From the NCBI GenBank assembly GCA_011524615.1, contig WTJZ01000261.1, forward strand, positions 1 to 6,881: 6,881 nt of DNA. The letters are read 5' to 3'. Shown in pieces: positions 1 through 6,054 of the stretch. The position numbers and the translations under genes are program-made. The notes beneath the pieces are model-generated. The model was given only the letters and a program-made list of their open reading frames with translations, had not been told where the DNA came from and did not search any database. Within the stretch, counting starts at the first letter, position 1, and each line of letters starts with the position of its first letter. The DNA is from Akkermansiaceae bacterium (GTDB taxonomy: Bacteria; Verrucomicrobiota; Verrucomicrobiia; Verrucomicrobiales; Akkermansiaceae).

Positions 1-105
1 CACTCAGCCTATAATGAAGGCTGTGAACAGGGATTACAAGAGGCTCTGGAAAAGCTTATTGCACGTGGCTTCTCTGAGGCGGAAGCCCGCCAAATACTAG
101 AGTGA
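1..105 (+). CDS. C-terminal end of an unidentified protein (5' partial)
   Basis: Frame 1 is open from the first base and stops at TGA 103-105, giving 34 residues. The visible part is charged and mostly helical. It looks like two amphipathic helices separated by a turn (EALEKLIARGF, then SEAEARQILE), a helix-turn-helix-like or UBA-like pair. It has no membrane segment and no catalytic motif. The start and most of the protein lie outside the window, so I do not recognise the family and assign no function. It is convergent with the AsmA-like gene, and a hairpin lies in the gap between them. That this is a real gene end is supported by the open frame, the helical composition, and the clean stop just before the intergenic hairpin. 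Confidence 0.55.
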   Translation, partial: HSAYNEGCEQGLQEALEKLIARGFSEAEARQILE

Positions 106-127
106 GGGGCCATTAGCTTTGTACCTG

Positions 128-145
128 GGGGAGAGCGTTCTCCCC
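128..145. terminator. Hairpin between convergent genes, likely bidirectional terminator
   Basis: GGGGAGA (128-134), loop GCGT and TCTCCCC (139-145) form a perfect 7-bp stem with a 4-base loop. It lies in the 48-bp gap between the stop of the plus-strand gene (105) and the stop of the minus-strand AsmA-like gene (154), where a shared terminator is expected. The T-tract is poor on both sides: the plus-strand transcript continues GTTATTGATT and the minus-strand transcript has no T run. It may therefore be a weak intrinsic terminator or only a 3'-end-stabilising stem. Confidence 0.55.
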
Positions 146-153
146 GTTATTGA

Positions 154-1524
154 TTACTTGAAGAGGCCTTTCAGTAGATTGAGTCCCTGTTTGACTGGGT
201 CCTCTTCGCCCCCATCGATGAGTTCCATCACGGAGTCGCCAAGCTTATCAAGTAGATCAGAGTTACCAAGATATGCTCCTGCCGCACTCTTGAGGATCTT
301 AGCGCTCAGATCATTAATGAAGTCATCCTTATCTCCCGCGAGTGAGACGGGTACCCAATAGAAGTTTCCTTCCTGCTGGTACTGCTTCTTCAACTTGCCA
401 GGGAGCTTCTTATACACCTGCTCTGAGAGGCCGAAGCGGAAGGCGCCTTGATAGGTGTCCCCCATGAGCACGATCTTGCCTGTGAGGCTCATGCTGTCCT
501 CGGCATTGATGAGGAGATTACTGAGAGTCGTAGTCTCATCGTGATGGTGGAGGTCGGAGGAGAAGCTCTTGAGTGCTAACTGATTAGAGTCTTTTAGGCC
601 GATTACCTTGAGGAGGGCTTGGATCTTTTCTGGTACCGTGACGAGGCCATCCGTGACGGCAATCGTTCCTGTGATATTTGGGTCCTGATGGTCATGGGAC
701 TTGGCTTTGGCAAACCCTTGCACTGCACCACTGAGTTTCACATATTGAGAGGGCTTCACCAAGTCACTGATAGGGATCGCGCTGAACTCTACCTGCGCAT
801 CAAGAGACTCACCATCGATGGCACCTCGGCCATTCACGATCGCTTCTCCTCCATTCGTGCGATAGAACAGGCCATCGTTCACTTGGTAATCCTCTATGGT
901 GGCGGTGACATCAGCGGACTTGACGTTCCAATTTCTGAGTAGCTTGGTAGGGAGAGCGAGAGTTCCCCCTTGGAGGTTGAGCTGGAGTGTTTCGTTACGG
1001 AACTTGCCGTCTGCTTTGACCTTATTCCATTCTACGTTGTTTTTCTTTTGCTCTACGATCCCAGACCATTCTCCGATTGAGAGCTTGGTGAGTTCGTATT
1101 TATTCGGTGCGAGACTGTCGAGTAGTCCTCCAGCCTTCATAATGGTATAACCATCAAGAGGGTGAGAGGCGGTACGCTTATCCTTGCCGATATGGATGTC
1201 GAGTTGATTGCACTCGAGAGTATTAAGCTTCCAAGTACGAGTGAAAAGAGCGAGAGGGTCGAAGGTAGTGCCGAAGCCCTTGATCTTGATCTTCTTAATC
1301 GACTTGGCATTGGCGAGCGTGACCTTCTCCGTCTTGATCCCTAGTCCACTTGGTTCTAGCGTGGTGATCGTGAAGTCACCACCCGTTTGCTCTGAGACGA
1401 GGGTCGAGAGGTGATCTGCAAAGGCTGGCTTAGTGATGTACTGAGTCGCTAAGAAGTAGCCAACTCCCCCAACGACGAGCAGTAAGCCAAGGAAGATGAT
1501 GAGGACATTGCGTAAAAATTTCAT
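154..1524 (-). CDS. AsmA-like membrane-anchored envelope protein
   Basis: This 456-residue protein has one N-terminal hydrophobic segment (about residues 5-28, after the positive MKFLRN) and a long extracytoplasmic part. That part is rich in alternating beta-strand pattern with repeated GG/G turns (for example LQLNLQGGTLALP at 181-193 and NGRGAIDGESLDAQVEF at 231-247) and ends in short helices (about 400-456). This is the layout of AsmA-like/TamB-related proteins, which sit in the inner membrane and expose a beta-rich periplasmic groove thought to handle lipids or assist outer-membrane assembly. At 456 residues it is short for AsmA. The ATG at 1524-1522 is chosen because the membrane anchor begins there. 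An in-frame TTG at 1551 would add MIFCKNSRV and overlap recN by 4 bp. Neither start has a well-placed Shine-Dalgarno. It lies just downstream of recN and is probably co-transcribed. Two His-rich patches (SHDHQDP 276-282, HHH 326-328) are odd. The family call rests on architecture, so membership of a neighbouring DUF family is possible. Confidence 0.75.
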   Translation of the reverse strand: MKFLRNVLIIFLGLLLVVGGVGYFLATQYITKPAFADHLSTLVSEQTGGDFTITTLEPSGLGIKTEKVTLANAKSIKKIKIKGFGTTFDPLALFTRTWKLNTLECNQLDIHIGKDKRTASHPLDGYTIMKAGGLLDSLAPNKYELTKLSIGEWSGIVEQKKNNVEWNKVKADGKFRNETLQLNLQGGTLALPTKLLRNWNVKSADVTATIEDYQVNDGLFYRTNGGEAIVNGRGAIDGESLDAQVEFSAIPISDLVKPSQYVKLSGAVQGFAKAKSHDHQDPNITGTIAVTDGLVTVPEKIQALLKVIGLKDSNQLALKSFSSDLHHHDETTTLSNLLINAEDSMSLTGKIVLMGDTYQGAFRFGLSEQVYKKLPGKLKKQYQQEGNFYWVPVSLAGDKDDFINDLSAKILKSAAGAYLGNSDLLDKLGDSVMELIDGGEEDPVKQGLNLLKGLFK

Positions 1525-1547
1525 TACGCGGGAATTCTTGCAGAAAA

Positions 1548-3200
1548 TCAACTTTCCGCAAGGAGAGACTTAGCGAGAGCCTCCGCCTGATCTCCACTCG
1601 CGCCGAGCATGCGGACGAGCTCTGAGACGCGGTGGTCGCCGTCCAGTTCGGTCATCTGCGATGTGGTGCGCCCCTTGATCGTCTTCTTCTCCACGAGACA
1701 ATGAGTGGGGGCGATGGCGGCGACTTGTGGGAAGTGGGTAATAGAGAGCACCTGGCGTCGTTCACTCAGGGCCTTCATCTTTTGCCCAACAGCGGCGGCG
1801 ATCTCACCTCCGACATTAGCATCGATCTCATCGAAGACGAGTAATGGCATCTCGTCATGTTCGGCGAGGCTGCTCTTCAGCGCGAGCATGACGCGGGACA
1901 TTTCTCCACTGGAGGCGACTTGCTTCAGGGGCTTACTTGGTTCACCTGGATTTGGGCCGAAGGTGAATTCGACCATCTCTAGCCCATGAGCGGTGAGCGT
2001 TTCACTAGGGACGAGTTCGAGGTCGAACTTCGCTTGGCGAAAGCCGAGATCCTTGAGGTGCTCGGTGATTTCCTTAGCTAGCTTTGGTGCGGACTTCTTA
2101 CGGGCTGTCGTGAGTTTTTTAGCGGTCTTGGTGAGTTTGTCGCGGTGCTTTTGCATCCCTGCTTCGAACTGAGCCTGCATCTCCTCGCGCTCATCGGTTT
2201 GGTTGAGCTTGCGTTCGATTCGTTCAGCGTGTTGGAGGATCTCCTCTACACTACCGCCGTACTTGCGCTTGAGTGTTTCGAGGGTGTTGATGCGCTCCTC
2301 TAGTTCTTGGAAGGATTCTGGGTCTAGGTCGAGCTTGTCGAGATAAGAGCGGAGAGTGTGATCGATCTCTTCGAGCTCGTGATAGGCGGCCTGTACGGGA
2401 GTGAGTTGTGGCTCTAGTGCGTTATCGAGGCTCTCTAGTTCTCGGCAGGTACGGAGGACGTCATTGAGCTTACTGAGGACGCCCTCTTCATCACTGAGTT
2501 GGCTGAGCACGGTGCCAACTGCTTGGTTGAGGGAGGTGAAGTTAGAGGCGCGCTGGTATTGTTCCTCTAGATCTTCTACTTCATCAGGGTTGAGGTCTGC
2601 ATCAGTGATCTCTTGGAGCTGGAACCGGTAGAGCTCGAGCTCATCATCAGAGAGCATCTCGCTACTGAGGAATGCGTCATACTCTGCCTTGTAGTCGAGG
2701 TAGTCACGCCACTGGCTGCGGTAGGTCGTGAGTGTGTCACTGAGTTGCGCATAGCGGTCGAGGAGTTGGAGTTGTTTATCGTTCGCGAAGAGGGATTGGT
2801 GGTCATGAGGACCATGCAGATCCATGAGGTGGTCGCTGAGTTTCTTAAGCGCGCCGAGGGTGCAGGCTTCATCGTTGACGAACTGCTTACTCCCCTTTGG
2901 GGTGATGATACGACGGATATAGAGTTGCCCATCCTCACAGGCGGGGAGGCCTGTCTCCTCTAGGATCTCATCAATGGCGGGGTGGTTCTCGAGCTCGAAC
3001 ACGCCCTGAACCGTAGTCTTGTCCTCTCCATTTCTGATCAGCCCCTTATCGGCTCTGATGCCGGAGAGGAGCTTGAGTGCGCCGATGATGACGGACTTAC
3101 CAGCACCGGTTTCACCTGTGATCGCAGAGAGACCAGAATTGAGGTTCCATTTCACACTTTCGGCCAGTGCGAGATTTTGAATATTGAGAGAACTGAGCAT
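1548..3200 (-). CDS. recN: DNA repair protein RecN
   Basis: RecN is an SMC-like ATPase of the cytoplasm that acts early in recombinational repair of double-strand breaks, tethering DNA ends and working with RecA. The protein is 550 residues, the normal full length (E. coli about 553). The N-terminus MLSSLNIQNLALAESV matches the family start, so ATG 3200-3198 is secure. Walker A GETGAGKS is at 29-36. A helical, charged middle (about 150-370) forms the coiled-coil arms and includes the family-typical YRFQLQEI...EVEDLEEQ stretch. The ABC signature region reads ASSGEMSR (S-S-G-E starting at residue 430), Walker B is LLVFDEID (D457, E458) and the switch His is in SITHFPQVAA (H489). All catalytic elements are present. 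The signature has Ser where most RecN proteins have the first Gly of SGGE. The upstream AAGAAGG abuts the ATG, too close for an ideal ribosome site. It is the first gene of the minus-strand unit and is followed by the AsmA-like gene. Confidence 0.97.
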   Translation of the reverse strand: MLSSLNIQNLALAESVKWNLNSGLSAITGETGAGKSVIIGALKLLSGIRADKGLIRNGEDKTTVQGVFELENHPAIDEILEETGLPACEDGQLYIRRIITPKGSKQFVNDEACTLGALKKLSDHLMDLHGPHDHQSLFANDKQLQLLDRYAQLSDTLTTYRSQWRDYLDYKAEYDAFLSSEMLSDDELELYRFQLQEITDADLNPDEVEDLEEQYQRASNFTSLNQAVGTVLSQLSDEEGVLSKLNDVLRTCRELESLDNALEPQLTPVQAAYHELEEIDHTLRSYLDKLDLDPESFQELEERINTLETLKRKYGGSVEEILQHAERIERKLNQTDEREEMQAQFEAGMQKHRDKLTKTAKKLTTARKKSAPKLAKEITEHLKDLGFRQAKFDLELVPSETLTAHGLEMVEFTFGPNPGEPSKPLKQVASSGEMSRVMLALKSSLAEHDEMPLLVFDEIDANVGGEIAAAVGQKMKALSERRQVLSITHFPQVAAIAPTHCLVEKKTIKGRTTSQMTELDGDHRVSELVRMLGASGDQAEALAKSLLAES

Positions 3201-3287
3201 CCTTCTTTACTTTTCGATAATCTATACATAACAAAGGATACGCTATTGGCAATAAAAACTATTCGTGTGAACACTTCTTTTAAAATC
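3201..3287. promoter_or_regulatory. AT-rich divergent intergenic region, probable promoters for recN and the gtrA-like unit
   Basis: The gap between the divergent starts is clearly more AT-rich than the genes around it, as promoters often are. Towards recN (minus strand) there is TTGCCA (plus-strand 3252-3247), close to a -35 consensus. Downstream candidates for -10 are TATGTA (3230-3225, 16-bp spacer) or TATAGA (3226-3221, 20-bp spacer), so no pairing is ideal. Towards the plus strand GATAAT (3216-3221) and TATACA (3223-3228) look like -10 boxes, but I see no matching -35. No clear operator palindrome is visible. RecN genes are often under LexA control, but I found no recognisable LexA-type box here. 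Confidence 0.4.
3233..3238 (+). promoter_or_regulatory. Shine-Dalgarno-like AAAGGA, possibly for an upstream TTG start of the GtrA-like gene
   Basis: AAAGGA stands 7 bases before an in-frame TTG at 3246-3248, which would add 14 residues to the GtrA-like protein. The ATG at 3288 has no purine-rich site in front of it. This is the only well-spaced ribosome-site match at any gene start in the window, so it bears on which start is real. Confidence 0.35.
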
Positions 3288-3734
3288 ATGACCATCTTCT
3301 TGGATCGGAATGCGCCTACTTGGGTGCAGATTCTGAAGTACACATTTTTTGGTTTTGTGAGTGCCTTTGTGATGTTTGGGATCATCTTGGTATTGAAGTT
3401 GATCTTCCCGTCGTATGTGGATTGTGAGATCTGGGATCGAGAGACGCTCGCTCTGCACACGAACATCTTTAATACACTAGGCTTTGTCCCCTCATGCCTA
3501 GTGTCTTACTATACGAATAAGCTCTTTGTCTTTGCTCCAGGTAAGCACAATGCGTGGTTGGAGTTCCTCATGTTTGCTGCGATCTGCTCAGTGAGTTACG
3601 TTGGTGGATGTATAGGATCGAGCTGGGTTGTGCAGTCGTTTCATGCTCCGAGTCTTGTCGGGAATATCGCCTTTGGCTTTAGCTCCGCTGTCATTAATTA
3701 CGTTTGTCGTAAGTTCTTCATCTTTAAGAATTAA
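3288..3734 (+). CDS. GtrA-like family inner-membrane protein
   Basis: This is a 148-residue protein with four hydrophobic segments (about 15-40, 57-78, 91-112 and 119-140). Two hallmarks of the GtrA family (PF04138) are visible. An SYYTNKLFVF stretch follows helix 2, and the C-terminal NYVCRKFFIFKN follows helix 4, both of the aromatic-rich N-x-x-x-R/K-F-F-V/I-F type. Characterised GtrA proteins are small inner-membrane proteins linked to flipping of polyprenyl-phosphate-linked sugars or other steps of cell-surface polysaccharide synthesis. Many members are uncharacterised, so the substrate here is unknown. The ATG at 3288 gives a typical N-terminus, with helix 1 starting about 15 residues in. 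A TTG at 3246 with a better ribosome site would make a 162-residue form. It is the first gene of the plus-strand unit, and its TAA overlaps the next ATG by one base (TAATG), which suggests coupled translation. The frame stays open far upstream (to 2982), but that part is antisense to recN and is not coding. Confidence 0.82.
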   Translation: MTIFLDRNAPTWVQILKYTFFGFVSAFVMFGIILVLKLIFPSYVDCEIWDRETLALHTNIFNTLGFVPSCLVSYYTNKLFVFAPGKHNAWLEFLMFAAICSVSYVGGCIGSSWVVQSFHAPSLVGNIAFGFSSAVINYVCRKFFIFKN

Positions 3735-4519
3735 TGGGCGTAGAGACGGAGATTATCTTTCTAGGATGTGGGACTTCTACAGGAGTGCCGGTGATCTCTT
3801 GTACGTGTGAGGTCTGTACCTCCGATGACCCTAAGAATAACCGCACGCGCTCGTCGATCTTCCTCAAGAGTGAGAATACCAGCCTGTTGATCGATACGGG
3901 GCCTGACCTACGCTTCCAACTCCTGAGAGAGGGCCTTACTCATGCGGATGCAGTTCTCTATACGCATGGTCATGTCGACCATACTGCGGGCATGGATGAG
4001 ATTAGAGCCTTTTGCTGGCGTCGTGAGGATCGCTTTCCGATCTATGGGAATGCTGACACGATCGAGATTCTAGGAGGGATGTTTCCGTGGGCGTTTGATC
4101 GTAATTACAATGGTCGTGGCTATGTCAGGGCTGATGCGATCGAGTTTCCAGAACGGTTCGAGGTAGGAGATTTTACGATTACGCCCTTTGAGGTCGTCCA
4201 TGGCGCTGTGCAGACGCATGGCTTTCATATCCTTTTACCGAGTGGCAAGGTGTTGATCTATGCCTCAGATATCAAGGCGCTCCCACCGGAGGCCGACGAA
4301 CTGGTGAAGGAGGGTGATGTGCATGTGTTTGATGGACTTAGGTTCGAGGAGCACCCCTCTCATATGACGGTCCAAGAGGCACTCGCCCTCTCCGAAAGAG
4401 TACATAGTAAACAAACGTATTTGACACATATGTCTCACGAGATAGACTATTCGCGCATATCTGCGACGCTTCCAGATCACTGCGCTCTGGCCTACGACGG
4501 CCTACGTCTATCCTTATGA
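3734..4519 (+). CDS. PhnP-like metallo-beta-lactamase-fold hydrolase
   Basis: This 261-residue cytoplasmic protein, with no signal peptide, belongs to the metallo-beta-lactamase superfamily, PhnP-like branch. The start reads IIFLGCGTSTGVPV (7-20), the usual first strand and loop. Metal ligands can be placed by motif: H78, H80, D82 and H83 in THGHVDH, H156 (VVHG), D179 (YASD) and H232 (THMSH). H210 (HPSH) fits the catalytic His of PhnP. C23, C25 and C28 (CTCEVC) with H235 match the extra structural zinc site known in E. coli PhnP (three Cys and one His). All expected residues are intact, so it should be active. PhnP itself opens a cyclic ribose phosphate during phosphonate breakdown, but no other phn gene is visible here, so the true substrate is open; a cyclic phosphodiester is the best guess. 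The ATG overlaps the upstream stop by one base, and the gene ends in ATGA, shared with the next start. Confidence 0.9.
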   Translation: MGVETEIIFLGCGTSTGVPVISCTCEVCTSDDPKNNRTRSSIFLKSENTSLLIDTGPDLRFQLLREGLTHADAVLYTHGHVDHTAGMDEIRAFCWRREDRFPIYGNADTIEILGGMFPWAFDRNYNGRGYVRADAIEFPERFEVGDFTITPFEVVHGAVQTHGFHILLPSGKVLIYASDIKALPPEADELVKEGDVHVFDGLRFEEHPSHMTVQEALALSERVHSKQTYLTHMSHEIDYSRISATLPDHCALAYDGLRLSL

Positions 4520-6048
4520 ATGCCTTACTAGTCCTCCTCCTGTCGCTCATGTCCCTGAGCGCACTCTCGCCTGAGAGAACAGTGATTCTCTATAATTCCT
4601 CGGCCTCTGAGTCAGAGGAGATCGCTCGCTATTATAGTAAGAAGCGCAAGATTCCTAAGGAGAATATGATCGGGCTCGCTCTCCCATTAGAGGGAACGAT
4701 CACGATCGAGCAGTATAATGATCTGATTCGTAAGCCTCTGCAAAAGGAGTTAGATCGGAGAGAGCTGTGGAATCGATCGTATAGCGGATTCTTTAACTCT
4801 GCTCGGTTCGATTTGATCGTCTCGATTTCTGGGGTTCCGTTCCGTATTAAGAATTCGATGGTGCCTGGAGGGTATGATGAGCAGGGGAATGCGTTGCCTC
4901 CAAAGCCGCGAGGGCATCAAAAGGCGGATGGAGCCAGTGTCGATAGTGAGCTCACGATGTTAGGCGCACATAAGTACGAGCGAGTTTCAGCGATCAAAAA
5001 CCCGTACTTCCGCCAGGCTAAGCCCTTCCGAGTAGGGGATTATAAGGGCACCTTCCTCGTCGGGAGGATCGATGGGCATTCTAAGCATGTGTGCATCAAG
5101 CAGATCGATGATGCGATCAGTGTGGAGGAGACTGGTCTGTATGGTAAGTGTTATCTCGACTTCGCTAAGAAGACGGGCGGGTTCCAGCTTGCGGAAGATT
5201 GGCTACAAAAAATCAAGGAGGTCAACAAGCCGCTCGGAATCCCGACCCTCGCAGAGCAGACGAAGTATACCTATGTTCCGAACTACCCCATGAATGAGGC
5301 CGCATTGTATTATGGGTGGTATGCGCGTCACGCGAATGGATTCATGCGTCACCCACACTTCTACTTCAAGCGGGGAGCGATCGCAGTTCATATCCACTCC
5401 TTTAGCGCGACCAATATTCGCTCTAATAAGGCGGATTGGGTAGGCCCTATTATGGCGAAGGGAGCCGCTGGTACTCTGGGAAATGTTCATGAGCCCTTCC
5501 TAGGAATGACGACTCATTTGGACCACTTTCACCAACAGTTGCTCGATGGGCGAACCTTAGTAGAGAGTGCATGGTCGGCCACGCCGGTACTCTCATGGCA
5601 TAATGTGGTGATCGGAGATCCGCTGTATCGCCCGTTCGCTAATGCTAACCCGAGAGATGATGATGACGAGGAGTATGCTCTACTCAGAGAGATGTCACCG
5701 ATCAAGACCAAGACTCAGTTCCGAGAACTCCAGGCAATCGCTAAGAAGAAGGACTCCTCACGGCTCTATGAGGCAATCGCACTGATTCAGTCTGAACTGA
5801 AGGCGCACGAGAAGTGTATCAGCTTCTATAAGGAGGCGCGAGAAGAGGCCGATGTCCCAATGGACCGAGCGCGTAGTATCCTCAATCAAGTGAGTTACTA
5901 CATGTCGCAAGATAATAAGAAGCTAGCCCTAGCGACACTGCAGGCCAATCTATGGAGGTTCGAGAAGACTCCAGAGCACGCCGCTCTCAAGGCGATGCAG
6001 ATGATCATTGATCCACCACCTCCGCCAGAAGAGGGAACTCAAAAGTAA
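4516..6048 (+). CDS. TIGR03790-family secreted protein
   Basis: This 510-residue protein starts with a short signal peptide (MNALLVLLLSLMSLSALS, 1-18). The start of the mature part, TVILYNSSASESEEIARYY (22-40), and KIPKENMIGL (45-54) match the TIGR03790 opening: a strand, then 'residues returning to a path of survivors' ending in N-[ML]-I. Further family marks are FDLIVSISGVPFRIK (98-112), SVDSEL (141-146) and a conserved C-terminal core: a strand with IHSFSATNIR (293-302), W308-V-G-P, GAAGTLGNVHEPF (316-328), LSWHNVVIGDPLYRPF (359-374). The family is uncharacterised; known members occur almost only in genomes with exosortase. The core resembles the end of C25/caspase-fold peptidases (see findings). 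After 375 come an acidic run (DDDDEE, 381-386), a helical TPR-like tail (about 395-495) and five prolines (500-504). It overlaps the upstream gene by 4 bp (ATGA). The protein is probably exported to the periplasm or beyond. Confidence 0.85.
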   Translation: MNALLVLLLSLMSLSALSPERTVILYNSSASESEEIARYYSKKRKIPKENMIGLALPLEGTITIEQYNDLIRKPLQKELDRRELWNRSYSGFFNSARFDLIVSISGVPFRIKNSMVPGGYDEQGNALPPKPRGHQKADGASVDSELTMLGAHKYERVSAIKNPYFRQAKPFRVGDYKGTFLVGRIDGHSKHVCIKQIDDAISVEETGLYGKCYLDFAKKTGGFQLAEDWLQKIKEVNKPLGIPTLAEQTKYTYVPNYPMNEAALYYGWYARHANGFMRHPHFYFKRGAIAVHIHSFSATNIRSNKADWVGPIMAKGAAGTLGNVHEPFLGMTTHLDHFHQQLLDGRTLVESAWSATPVLSWHNVVIGDPLYRPFANANPRDDDDEEYALLREMSPIKTKTQFRELQAIAKKKDSSRLYEAIALIQSELKAHEKCISFYKEAREEADVPMDRARSILNQVSYYMSQDNKKLALATLQANLWRFEKTPEHAALKAMQMIIDPPPPPEEGTQK

Positions 6049-6054
6049 CGCGCC

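Noticed and set aside
619..1150. Plus-strand open frames opposite the AsmA-like gene
   Set aside because: They are antisense to a continuous beta-patterned coding frame with a clear membrane anchor, and have no recognisable domain.
2576..2963. Long open frames overlapping recN on both strands (120 residues minus, 116 residues plus)
   Set aside because: Both overlap the coding frame of a full-length, conserved recN. One is a Ser/Thr-rich low-complexity translation typical of an out-of-frame shadow, and neither shows a motif or a ribosome site.
2982..3287. Upstream extension of the GtrA-like frame, open for 102 codons before the ATG
   Set aside because: It lies mostly antisense to the conserved N-terminal part of recN, including Walker A, and its translation has no GtrA-like or membrane character.
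3201..3287. LexA/SOS box in front of recN
   Set aside because: No convincing CTG-N10-CAG or GAAC-N4-GTTC type palindrome is visible in the intergenic region.
5377..5384. GCGATCGC palindrome, the HIP1 element common in cyanobacteria
   Set aside because: It occurs only once, and the other CGATCG sites lack the flanking bases, so it does not indicate a cyanobacterial genome.
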